Source: Prasinococcaceae sp. CCMP 1430
Lineage: Eukaryota > Prasinodermophyta > Palmophyllophyceae > Prasinococcales > Prasinococcaceae
NCBI GenBank assembly: GCA_013416795.1
Contig: RQSC01000002.1
Location: forward strand, 66,942 to 130,941
DNA: 64,000 nucleotides
Direction of reading: 5' to 3'
Positions within the stretch are counted from its first letter, which is position 1. Every line of letters begins with the position of its first letter. The notes below the pieces were generated by a model. That model ran no database searches. It worked only from the letters and a program-made list of their open reading frames with translations, and was not told where the DNA came from. Shown here piece after piece: positions 29,660-39,401 of the stretch. Position numbers and translations under genes: made by a program.

Positions 29660-32600
29660 ATGGGTTCCGGCCGGGGCGGGGGCGGCCGCGCGGCGGCGAG
29701 GACCAAGCTGGATGCCATGGAGCGCGGCGGCGCGGTCGCCTCGGACCGCGCCTCGTACGAGTGGACGGCCGCGAACAAGTTCTCCCACCTGTTCCTCCTG
29801 TACATGGGCTCGTTCATCTCCTTCGGCAAAAAGCACACGCTCGAGCAGCAGGACACCGTCAAGCCCGCGGGCTATCGGGAAGGGGAGGGGACAGACGAGG
29901 TGTCCGAGCGCTTCGCCGCCGCATGGGAGGCTCGCCGCAAGCACAAGGCAGCGGCTGGCCAGCCGCTCACAAAGTACGACTTCTTGAAGGCGCTCGTCGT
30001 CGGCTCGGAGATGAACCTGCTCGTCTCGGGCGTGCTCTACCTGCTGTTTCAGATGAGCCAGGTCGCGGGGCCTATCCTCATGGAGAGGATTATCAAGCTC
30101 ATCATCAAAAAGGACATTTTCTTCGACGGCGAGCTGTCGGACGAGGACAAATTCGACCTGTACCTGTACGCGTGCCTGCTCTTCGTTGTGCCTGTGATCG
30201 GCGCGTTGTGCCAGCACAACTCCACGCTGCTGTCGCAGAAGTGGGGGCTGCGCGCGCGCGCGGCGTCGATGGGCGCGCTCTACCGCAAGTGCCTCACGCT
30301 GGCGTCGGGCGCGACGCGCGAACAATCGACCGGGATGATTGTGACGATGATGTCCTCAGATGCGCAGAAGATGCTTGAGTTCACGCAGCCCATGCACAAC
30401 CTGTGGACCGGCCCGCTGTACATCGCGGTCATTTTCTATCTGCTGTACCAGCAGGTGGGCGTGGTTTTCCTCGTTGGCCTGGGCATCACCTTGGGGACGG
30501 GCCCGCTGACGGCCGTGGTGGCCAAAAAGCTCTTCTCGTACCGCCGCGAGGTGCTGCCCTTTACCGATGAGCGGACGAAGCTCACCGCGGAGGTCCTCGC
30601 CGGAGTGCGCGTGATCAAGTTCTACGGCTGGGAGGACTCTTTCATTGGGCGCATCACCCTCATGCGCGCACGCGAGCTCGCCGTCTTCGTCAAGGTGGCG
30701 ATCTGCCAGGGCGTCTTTGGCATGGTGCTCTTCGGCATCCCGCTCATCCAGAACGTGGTGGTGCTCGTCGTGTACTGGTCCACGGGGGGCGACCTCACGG
30801 CCTCCAAGGTCTTCACCACAATTACGCTTTTCAACATGATGAAGCTCCCGCTGGCGTTCGTGCCCATGCTGGCCTCGCAGGCAGCGCAGGTGCTCGTGAG
30901 CCTCGAGCGCTTCACGGCCTTCCTATCCACGGAGCAGGCCGACGCGCGCGATGAGGACTGCGCGCATGGGGCGGTGTCTTACAAGAATGCCACGCTCGAC
31001 TGGCAGGCGGGCGTCAAGGAGGGTGAGGAGGACAGCGAGGGTCCCACGCTCACCGGCGTTAACCTCGAAGTGCCGTCTGGCCAGCTCGCGATGGTGGTGG
31101 GCGCTGTGGGCTCCGGAAAGTCCAGCTTGTTGCAGGCGGCCATCAAGTCGATCAAGTGCGTCGAGGGCAGCGTGAGCGCCAACGGAAAGATCGCCTACGT
31201 CGCGCAGAGCGCATGGATTGTCAACGACACTCTGCGCAACAATGTGATCTTCGGGCGGCCCTTCAACCAGGAGCGCTACGACGCTGTGCTGGAGGCGTGC
31301 GAGCTGCGCGCCGACGTTGCCGTGCTCCCCGGCGGCGATCAGACGGAAATCGGCGAGCGTGGCATCAACCTCAGCGGTGGCCAGAAGCAGCGTGTCTCGC
31401 TCGCTCGTGCAGTGTACTCCGACGCCGACATCTACCTGCTCGACGACCCTCTGTCGGCGGTCGACGCGCACGTCGGGAAGGCGCTGCTCAAGAAGTGCGT
31501 GCTTGGGGTGCTGGCCTCGAAGACTGTCGTGCTGGCGACGAACGCCTTGCACGCGCTGCCGCAGGCCGAGTACGTGTACGTGCTGGGGCGCGGAACGGTG
31601 CTCGAGCAGGGCACCTACGAGGAGGTCTCCTCGGCGAAGGGTGAGTTTTCCGCGCTGATGGACAAGTACAACGTCGGCGAGGACGACGACGCACACCAAG
31701 ACGAGGCAGGGGCTGTTGGTGCCTCCGATGTCAAGGTGGAGGAGAAGGGCAAGTCTGCCGCCCCCGCCGGCGGTGTGGACAAGCTCGGTCGCAAAATGAC
31801 GCGGGAGCTGACCACAAAGGAGACGCGCGAGAAGGGTGACCTCAAGCTGAGCTACGTGTGGGCGTGGTTTGCCGCGGGCGGCGGCGCGGCCGTGTGGGTG
31901 CCGATCGTGCTCATGTTTTGCGCCGAACAGGCGACGCGCGCGCTGGCCAATCTGTACGCCGGCGAGTGGTCGGATGAGCTCACGGCGGCGAAGATCGCCA
32001 ACGATGCTGCCGACGATCTGGTGGGCTTTGAAGAGGTCAAGGTCAACTCCAACTGGTACATGGGTGTGTACGTCGGCTTCGTGGTCGCCAATGTTGTGGC
32101 GGTCGGTGCACGCTCGATGAGTGCCGCACTGGCGGCGGTGCGGGCGAGCCGCGGTTTGCAGAACGATCTGCTGAAGCACGTCCTGGTTCTACCCATGTCC
32201 TTCTTTGACACCACTCCACTGGGCCGTGTGCTCAACCGCTTCTCGAAGGACGTAGACATCATTGACTCGCAGCTGTCCATGATCCTCGGCCAAGCGGCTG
32301 GCTGCATGTTCAACATTCTGGCCGTCTTCGTGGTGGTGTCTTACGCGACGCCGCCCTTCCTCATCGGCTGTGTTGTGGTCGGCCTACTGTACGTGCAACT
32401 GCAGCGCTTCTACATCCCTGCTGCCCGTGAGCTCCAGCGCATGGAGAGCGTTAGTCGCTCGCCCATCTACTCGCTGTTCTCGGAGAGTCTGAACGGTGTG
32501 GCCACCATCCGCGCGTACGGTGAGCAGGACCGCTTCATCGCGAGATTCGACGGCGCGGCCGACGCGAACTCGTCGATGTTCTACCTGCAGCAGGCCGCCA

Positions 32601-33676
32601 ACGCTTGGCTGGGCATGCGCCTCGACGTGATGGGCAGCGTAGTGGTGCTGCTGGCGGCGGTGCTGTCAATCGCTCTCGATGTGGGGGCCGCCACCGCTGG
32701 CCTCTCGCTGAGCTACGCTTTGGAGCTGACCGCGTACCTCAAGTTCGGCACGCAGATGATTTCCAAGCTCGAGACGCAGTTCAATGCTGTGGAGCGCGTG
32801 GTTGGCTATCGCTCTGAGAAGGCTGAGCCGCCGCATGAGACCTCGCCCGAGGTGGAGAGGGCGCTGGTCGCCGCCGCGCCCAAGTGGCCCAGCCGTGGCC
32901 AGCTCGAGTTCGAAGACGTCACGCTCGCGTATCGCCCGGGCCTCGAGCCCGTGCTGCGTGGCGTCAGCTTCACCATCCAGGGTGGTGAGAAGGTGGGCAT
33001 CTGCGGTCGCACAGGAAGCGGCAAGAGCACGCTCTTTCTGGCGCTCTTCCGCCTCATCGAGGCAGATGCTGGCCGCATCTTGGTTGACGGACAGGATATT
33101 GCGCGCGTGGGTTTGGCGAGGCTGCGGCGGTCGCTCGCCATGATCCCGCAGGAGCCCTTCCTGTTTGCTGGAACGGTTCGCCTCAACGTCGACCCCTTCG
33201 GAGAAGCGAGCGATCACGACGTCTGGCGCGCGCTGGAGGCTGTGGAGCTGAAGGGCGCCGTGAATGAGCTCAAGGGTGGGCTTGACGCGCGCGTTGACGA
33301 GAGTGGCTCGAACTTCTCGCAGGGTCAGCAGCAGCTCTTCTGCATGGCGCGCGCTCTGCTGCGCAACGCGCCGCTGCTTTGCATGGATGAGGCGACCGCC
33401 TCGGTGGACATGGAGACGGACGACCTCATTCAACGTACGGTGCGCACGGCCTTCGCTGACTGCACGGTCATCACCATCGCGCACCGCCTCAACACCATCA
33501 TGGACTCCTCGCGCGTGCTGATGATGAGCGGAGGAGAGGTTGCGGAGATGGACAAGCCGTCCGTGCTGCTCGAGAGGCCCAACTCTAGCTTCAAGTCACT
33601 GGTGATGGCAACAGGCAGCAAGTCATTTGCCAGGCTTAAGAAGATCGCCTCGGACGCGGACATCGCCGAGGCCTAG
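29660..33676 (+). CDS. ABCC/MRP-type full ABC transporter
   Basis: A single exon gives 1338 aa with the layout TMD1-NBD1-TMD2-NBD2 and no TMD0. NBD1: Walker A GAVGSGKSS (about residue 481), signature LSGGQKQR (about 571), Walker B IYLLDDPLSAVD, where Asp replaces the catalytic Glu as is usual in ABCC proteins. NBD2: Walker A GRTGSGKST (about 1116), signature FSQGQQQL (about 1218), Walker B LLCMDEATASVD with the catalytic Glu, and the switch His in ITIAHRLNTI. So one canonical and one degenerate ATP site are expected. TMD2 holds the ABCC block PMSFFDTTPLGRVLNRFSKD. Members export glutathione conjugates and other organic anions at the plasma membrane or vacuole; substrate unknown. The ATG at 29660 is the first in frame; M20 is an alternative. 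Confidence 0.95.
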   Translation: MGSGRGGGGRAAARTKLDAMERGGAVASDRASYEWTAANKFSHLFLLYMGSFISFGKKHTLEQQDTVKPAGYREGEGTDEVSERFAAAWEARRKHKAAAGQPLTKYDFLKALVVGSEMNLLVSGVLYLLFQMSQVAGPILMERIIKLIIKKDIFFDGELSDEDKFDLYLYACLLFVVPVIGALCQHNSTLLSQKWGLRARAASMGALYRKCLTLASGATREQSTGMIVTMMSSDAQKMLEFTQPMHNLWTGPLYIAVIFYLLYQQVGVVFLVGLGITLGTGPLTAVVAKKLFSYRREVLPFTDERTKLTAEVLAGVRVIKFYGWEDSFIGRITLMRARELAVFVKVAICQGVFGMVLFGIPLIQNVVVLVVYWSTGGDLTASKVFTTITLFNMMKLPLAFVPMLASQAAQVLVSLERFTAFLSTEQADARDEDCAHGAVSYKNATLDWQAGVKEGEEDSEGPTLTGVNLEVPSGQLAMVVGAVGSGKSSLLQAAIKSIKCVEGSVSANGKIAYVAQSAWIVNDTLRNNVIFGRPFNQERYDAVLEACELRADVAVLPGGDQTEIGERGINLSGGQKQRVSLARAVYSDADIYLLDDPLSAVDAHVGKALLKKCVLGVLASKTVVLATNALHALPQAEYVYVLGRGTVLEQGTYEEVSSAKGEFSALMDKYNVGEDDDAHQDEAGAVGASDVKVEEKGKSAAPAGGVDKLGRKMTRELTTKETREKGDLKLSYVWAWFAAGGGAAVWVPIVLMFCAEQATRALANLYAGEWSDELTAAKIANDAADDLVGFEEVKVNSNWYMGVYVGFVVANVVAVGARSMSAALAAVRASRGLQNDLLKHVLVLPMSFFDTTPLGRVLNRFSKDVDIIDSQLSMILGQAAGCMFNILAVFVVVSYATPPFLIGCVVVGLLYVQLQRFYIPAARELQRMESVSRSPIYSLFSESLNGVATIRAYGEQDRFIARFDGAADANSSMFYLQQAANAWLGMRLDVMGSVVVLLAAVLSIALDVGAATAGLSLSYALELTAYLKFGTQMISKLETQFNAVERVVGYRSEKAEPPHETSPEVERALVAAAPKWPSRGQLEFEDVTLAYRPGLEPVLRGVSFTIQGGEKVGICGRTGSGKSTLFLALFRLIEADAGRILVDGQDIARVGLARLRRSLAMIPQEPFLFAGTVRLNVDPFGEASDHDVWRALEAVELKGAVNELKGGLDARVDESGSNFSQGQQQLFCMARALLRNAPLLCMDEATASVDMETDDLIQRTVRTAFADCTVITIAHRLNTIMDSSRVLMMSGGEVAEMDKPSVLLERPNSSFKSLVMATGSKSFARLKKIASDADIAEA

Positions 33677-33849
33677 GCGCAGCACACGCGCGACCACTTG
33701 TAATAGTCCTCATTTATTTGCATAATATTGGTGTGCGTCAGTGCGCTGGGATTAAGGGCTGGCACTGTAACGACCTTCGGCTCGGTTGCGTCCGAACGCC
33801 GCTAGTAGGCTTCGGGAGGGGCTAGGGAGGAGCATGCATTCGCGTGCAA

Positions 33850-35746
33850 TCAAAAATGCATGAGTGACTTCATGCTGTTCGAGCGCTCCATGCCAAAGTC
33901 CGCGCGATTGCCATCGCGCATGAGCGCGCAAAACTCGGCGTAGTTGACGTAACCTGATTTCACCCGTGCCAAAAGACGGCGGCGCGGCCAGCTCGTGTCA
34001 GAACGCTGCAGCTCCCCGAGCACGACAACCTGCGCGGCACCGCACGCACACCGCGGGCGTCTTCAGACCGCTGATGGCACGTACCGTCACCGTTCTTGTC
34101 CACCTGCTTCATGATGTCAGACACCTCTTCCGATGAGATGCTCATGTCGGAAGCCTTGAGGCCCTCGTGTATCTCGTCGTGAGTGATGAAGCCGTCGCCG
34201 TTCTTATCAAAGAACTCGAACGCGCGTACCATGTTCGAGTGCTTCTCCAGCTTGGAGAAGTGAATAGTGGCGGCGATAAACTCCTGGTAATCGATTGAGC
34301 CATTCTGGTCGTAGTCCATCTCCTCCATGAACTTCCTGACCTCCCTGTCGTCGGGACGAGACTTGGACATCTTGCCCAGGCCCTCGCGCAGCTCCTCGAA
34401 GGTGATTGAGCCACTCTTGTCGGTGTCCATGGTGATGAACATCTGACGTAGGCCCTCGATCTCCTCCGGGCTCAGCCCCTGGGCAACGACCTGCAGCGCG
34501 CGCTTCTTCATGCGGTTGATGCGCGAGAAGTGGCGCATGCGCTTGACGATCTCTGGCGCGAGCGGCTCGTCGGACACCGAGTTCTCGTCAGCGACCCACG
34601 GCATCTGGAGCACGTCCGCCGCCGTTGGACGCTCCTTGGCATCATACACCAGCATACGCTTCACGGTGTCCTTGGCAGCCTGCGACACGCTCGGCCACGG
34701 CGCGTGCGAGAAGTCTACTTTGCCCTTGAGGATCGACGCGAAGATGCCCTGCTCTGTCTCGGGGTACGACCAGAAGGGGGGCGAGCCGCTTAGCATGATG
34801 AAAAGGATCACGCCCGCCGACCAGATGTCCGCCTTCTCATCGTAGTCCTTCTTGAGTACCTCAGGGGCAACGTAGTACGCCGAGCCCACTAGGTCCTTGA
34901 AGCGGTCGCCGGCTTTGTAGAAAGTGCTCAGGCCAAAGTCCGTGGCTTTGAGCCTAGCCTTGCCCTTCTTGGATTCGAGTAGGAAGTTTTCCGGTTTCAG
35001 GTCGCGGTGCATCACGCCAAGCTCGTGGCAGTGCCTGATGACCTCGAGGACGGTCTTGATGGACCTGCTCGCGTCCCTCTCGCTGTAATGGCCCTTCGCG
35101 ACGATGGAGTCGAACAGCTCGCCGCCCGAGCACCACTCCTCCACCAGGTGGATGGCCTTGTGGTCCTCGAACGTGTCGATCAGACCGACGATGTTGTCGT
35201 GTCCGGTCAGGTGATGCATGATCTGAACCTCGCGTTGCGCGTCCTTAATGTCGCTCGGGTTGTACAGCTTTCCCTTTGAGATGGTCTTCACCGCCACCTT
35301 GGCACCCGTGGCCCGATTTGTGGCGAGCGCACATATGCCAAACTGGCCGCGGCCAAGCTCCTTGCCGAGCTCGTACTGTGCACGGGTCGCGGCGGCCCAC
35401 GGGCGACACGGCGGGGCGCAGGCGGCGAGGCAGAGCGCGGGTGATGTGGCAGCCAGCCGCAGGCAGGGTCGACCGCGCGGACGAGGACGGGCAGGCAACG
35501 GAGCAACGCGGGCGAGTGTGCAAGCACGCGATGGTGCATCGCGTCAGCACGGGGGGGTGAGAGGGGGGGAGGGGAGGGGGGGTCGCGCGGTTCATGTGAG
35601 CGGCCGAGCGAGCGAGCGAAAGTGTTGACCGCGGGCGTGTATGAACGGCGCACGCGACCGGGCACGTGGCGACTCACCACATCCTTGATTCTGCGCATCT
35701 TCTTGCCCGCCAGAATGACACAGTCTTGGTCCTCCAACTTCCCCAT
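33850..35746 (-). CDS. Calcium-dependent protein kinase 1 (CDPK)
   Basis: Three exons: 35746-35678, 35375-34085 and 33953-33850 (introns 302 and 131 nt; donors GTGAGT and GTACGT). They join in frame to 487 aa. The kinase domain has ELGRGQFG, VAVKTISKGKL, HRDLKPENFLL, TDFGLSTF and GSAYYVAPEVL. A junction/autoinhibitory segment (RINRMKKRALQVVAQGL) follows, then four EF-hands, including DTDKSGSITFEE, DYDQNGSIDYQE and DKNGDGFITHDE. The fourth loop is split by the last intron and completed by GYVNYAEF. The chain ends NSMKSLMHF. CDPKs couple calcium directly to phosphorylation. The N-terminus MGKLED has Gly2 but no Ser/Thr at position 6, so myristoylation is doubtful. Exon 1 ends at IKDV just before the kinase domain, as in CDPK 2. 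Confidence 0.95.
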
Positions 35747-36719
35747 GGCGTCCTTGCCGTCTGTGTCTGCAGAGTCTTCTGCGTCGGGGAAGGGCCTCTT
35801 GCCGAGCGCGCTCGTGATCGCGCTCCGGCACGCGCGCGCTGCGCGCGCGCGCGGCCGTCCACGTCACGAGACTGCGGCGAAGAAAAAGGGGGGGGGGGGG
35901 GAGGCGCAACGGCGCGCGGTTCTCCCCTTCACGCGCACAGAGGTGAAGGGGGCGAGGCTCGGTGCGCAGCGCGCTCTGTGGCGCGCACGCGCTCGAGGCC
36001 GAGGGCGCGCTGGCCGGTCGCGCGGTGCAGGCACACAGACTCCAAAAGCGGCCATGCACGAAAGAAGCATCTGCTCCGCCTGGTTGGAAACGGAGGCAAG
36101 CCGGGGAACGCCCATGGACGGGGAACGCGCACCCCAACTCAAAAACTCTCCTTGTTTGGGGGGCAGGGAGGGGGGAGGCGGCGCGCGCGCGCGCGCGCCG
36201 ACAACCGCCCTGCCCACGCTCGCATCCTCCCCGTTCGAACCCCGACCGGACGACTGAACCACCAACCGACGGGCTGCGCGCGTTTGCCTGCCAGAGATAT
36301 GTTCGGTGGGGGTTGGTCACAGTCAGTCCGGCCGCGCTTTCCCCCGCCCCTGTCTGTTGTCCGTCCGCAGGGTTGCGTTGCTCAACCGGGGCTCTCCGCG
36401 CGCGCGCCTTGCTTGGGGAACAGCCGCCTCGGCCGGCGGCGCGACGACGAAACGCGAACATTTCCGCAGTGTCCACAGCTGTCCGTCGTTGCGTTGCTTC
36501 GTCCAGGCCCGTGTCCTCTCTCATGGAGGCGTAGCAGCACGAGCACAGTGCACCCCACCGACCTGACAACCGACCCCCTCCCCCCTGCGCTCGTCGCACG
36601 CGCGCGCGCCCAGGCACCAGGTGGGGGCCTCGAAGGGGAAAGGGACAGGGCGAACGGGGCGTGTGTGTCACAAAGACGTGTGTTTATTTATCTAGCCAAA
36701 CTTCTCTGCCCTCAGCGCC
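35747..36719. other. Intergenic region between CDPK 1 and Sec61 alpha
   Basis: 973 bp holding the CDPK 1 promoter (minus strand) and the Sec61 alpha 3' flank. A G12 tract (35890-35901) and a (CG)n run (about 36181-36198) are present. The frames are low-complexity; no gene is supported. Confidence 0.5.
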
Positions 36720-38106
36720 TCACATCCCAAACATGCCGAAGTCGCCGCTCTGCGCCTCCTTCTCGAAGGTCTCGAAGTATTGGTAGATGATGGTCGAGGC
36801 GAGGAGGATGCCCGTGCCCGACCCAATCGCACCCATCATGTCGGCGACCACGGTGAGCGCGCCGATGCACACGCCGCCGAAAGCCGCGGCGGTGGGGATG
36901 TACCTGTTGAGGGCGTGCTGGAGGCTCTGCTCGCGGTGGCCCTGCAGGAACATCTGCTGCTCGCGCAGCTGCTTGGCGACGTCGCGCGAGGACGTGCCGC
37001 TGACGTCCACCCACGTCCTCGAGAAGAACGCGCACGCCGAAAGCATGAACACGATGTAGAAGAAGGCGTGGAAGGGATTGGTCGCAACGTCCGTCAGGCT
37101 CTGCGGCGGGGTGAGATAGTACACCAGGCCGCCCACGGGGATGAGCTGGCTGCCGGAGTGCTCGCTCTCGCGCCACTTGCCGAGCAGCTGCACCAGCAGG
37201 TTGCCACCGTAGCGCTTGTATAGCAGCTGCGAGATGAAGTACAAGTTGCTCGTGAGCGCCGACTGCAGGATGATCGGCATGTTGCTGGTGTAGAACAGCT
37301 TGATCGGGTAGTTGCCCTGCTGGCCGCGCGCGCGCTTGGAGCGAATGGGGAGGTCCACGCGGAAGCCCTGGAAATAGATGACGATCAGGAAGACGACCAC
37401 GGTCGCAAGCAGGTTGGTGACGTTGGGCAGGTTCTGGCGGTAGAAGGCCTCCTTGAGCGCGCGGACCTTGTCCGAGCGCGTGATCAGCAGGTGGAAGAGC
37501 GCGATGATGGCACCCTCGAACTCGGGACCACGGCCGGCGTTGACAGTGGTCGGCGAGAACGACTTCCAGATGATGGACTCGCACAGGTTGGTCGCGATGA
37601 AGAGCGAGATGCCCGAGCCCATACCATAGCCCTTCTTGAGCATGTCATCGAGGCACAGCACGATGACGCCCGCGAAGAAGAGCTGCAAGATGATCAGCAG
37701 CGCGTTGAAGGCGCCCAGGTCGCGCACGTCGCCGTACATGCCGCTGAGCACGTACGCCACCGCCTCGCCGATCGTGATCAGGATGCCCAGCAGCTTCTCC
37801 GCGCCATCGAGGAGCTTGCGGTCCTCCTTGACCGAGGGGTCCACCTCGATAATGCGCGAGCCAGAGAGCAGCTGCATCACCAGGCCCGACGTGACGATCG
37901 GCGAGATGCCCAGCTCCATGCACGTGCCGCGATTCGACGCGAGGATCTGGCGAAGCCAATACAGGGGGTCAGAGCCCGCGGCCTTGTGGATGCCATAGAG
38001 CGGGAGCTGCGAGCAAACCAGGAAGATGAACAGGCAGATCACCGAGTAGAGGGCGCGCTCGCGAAGAGGGATACGGCGGTTTGGCGCCTCGACCTCGGGC
38101 AGCACG
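36720..38106 (-). CDS. SEC61A: Sec61 alpha, ER protein-conducting channel (first exon not found)
   Basis: The main exon starts after an ACAG acceptor (38107-38110) and encodes about 461 residues; the family has about 475. It opens [16 protein letters not shown], which matches residue about 16 of other Sec61 alpha proteins, so only a short first exon (family MGxKFLxxIKPF) is missing. Ten transmembrane helices are predicted from the hydrophobicity pattern. Family blocks include [20 protein letters not shown] (plug region), [39 protein letters not shown] (ribosome-binding loop), [19 protein letters not shown] and the C-terminal [12 protein letters not shown]. It forms the translocon pore with Sec61 beta and gamma. 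TRAP beta and RAMP4, two of its partners, are encoded 8.5-10.7 kb away. Confidence 0.96.
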
Positions 38107-39401
38107 CTGTGTACACGTGCGGATGCATTTGGGTGGGCGGGTGGACGCAGGCGTGGGTGTCAGGTGCCGGGGGGCGGAGAGGGGGGGGGGGGGCAGAATG
38201 TCGATGGCGGCGGGATGGGGCGCGCGATCGGCGGGCGGGCGCACGTGAGGGTGCGCAGCGCGCGTGGCAGCGGTGCCGAGGCGCAACAGCGACAGCGCAG
38301 GCGCAAGCGGCACGCGACGAGCTGGCTGTCGGCGCGGCAAAGCCGTGCACAGATCGCGCGGGCGCGCCCGCGCCCGCGCGATCCGAACTCGTCTCTCGCA
38401 GATCGCATCGTCACTCGCGCCCGCGCGCGCGCCCGCGCCCCCCCGCCCTTCTCGGCCAGAGACGAAGGGTCGTCGTACCACCACTGCGTCACCGTCGGAG
38501 CGCCGGGCGCGACCCCCCCCATCACAACGCATGCGTCGCGCGCCGCGCGGCCCCGCGCGCGCTCGGGGAACTCTCGCCAACTTGAAATTCGCAATTTGAG
38601 TTAACCCTACATCCTCACAACCTTTATTCCGACTTTTTTGGTTTGGGTTCTGGCTTCGGCCGAATTCCTTCAAACACTAACCCACGGGAAAGTCTATCAT
38701 ACGTCAAGTTAAATTTAGCCCGGCGGGAGCGGGAGCGGGAGCGGCGCGCGTTCGCTTTCGCGCGAAAAATTCGAAAGTCGCGGCGGCGGCGGGGCCGGCG
38801 AGAGGTCAAAACGCACGCGATCCGCGCGGCGGGCGCGCGCGTTCGTCGGAGACGAAGCGCTCCCGCGGCGGCGGCGCGGGAGAGAAAAAAAAACAAATTT
38901 TCGGTTCGAACGCGGGGCTCGGCGCGCGCGCGCGAAGACGCCCCAACAGCCACCCCGCCGCGCGCGAGGGTTGAGGTTTGACCATCCAATCTGCCACGAA
39001 AACGCACGCCAACCTCCAAAAACGCTCGCGTCACATCACACCAAAGGCGGGCTTTGAGGGTCGAACCGTCCACGTAGGGTCTGCGTCCGCCCGCTTTCCC
39101 ACTCCTTTTGCCCTTGGCACCACAAAAAAAAAAAAAAAAAAAAAAACGCGGAAGGGGGAATTTGGCGCGGCGGCCGCCGCGCGGGAGATCGGCGGCCGCC
39201 GGGCGCCGGGGGTGGGCGGGGTGGCGGGTGCAGGGGCGCCGTCGGGACGTGGGAGGAGGAAGGGGACGCACAAAGGGGGCGGGGGAGGGGGGGAGGGGCG
39301 CCAGAGAGCGTGCGCTGCGAGCGCCTCTCCGAACCGCGGCCCTCCTTTCCGCCTTCCCCCGGACGCGCACGCGGCGTGCGCGCGCGCCCCGCCCGGCCGC
39401 G
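38107..39401. other. Divergent intergenic region between Sec61 alpha and SerRS
   Basis: It should hold the short first exon of Sec61 alpha (minus strand), which I could not identify. It contains a G11 tract (about 38180-38190), an AT-rich island with AACCCTA at 38603-38609 and runs of T (38598-38700), an A9 tract (38885), and an A24-length tract near 39123-39146. Confidence 0.5.

Noticed and set aside
36720-37584. Second minus-strand frame in the Sec61 region
   Set aside because: Out-of-frame translation of the Sec61 alpha exon.
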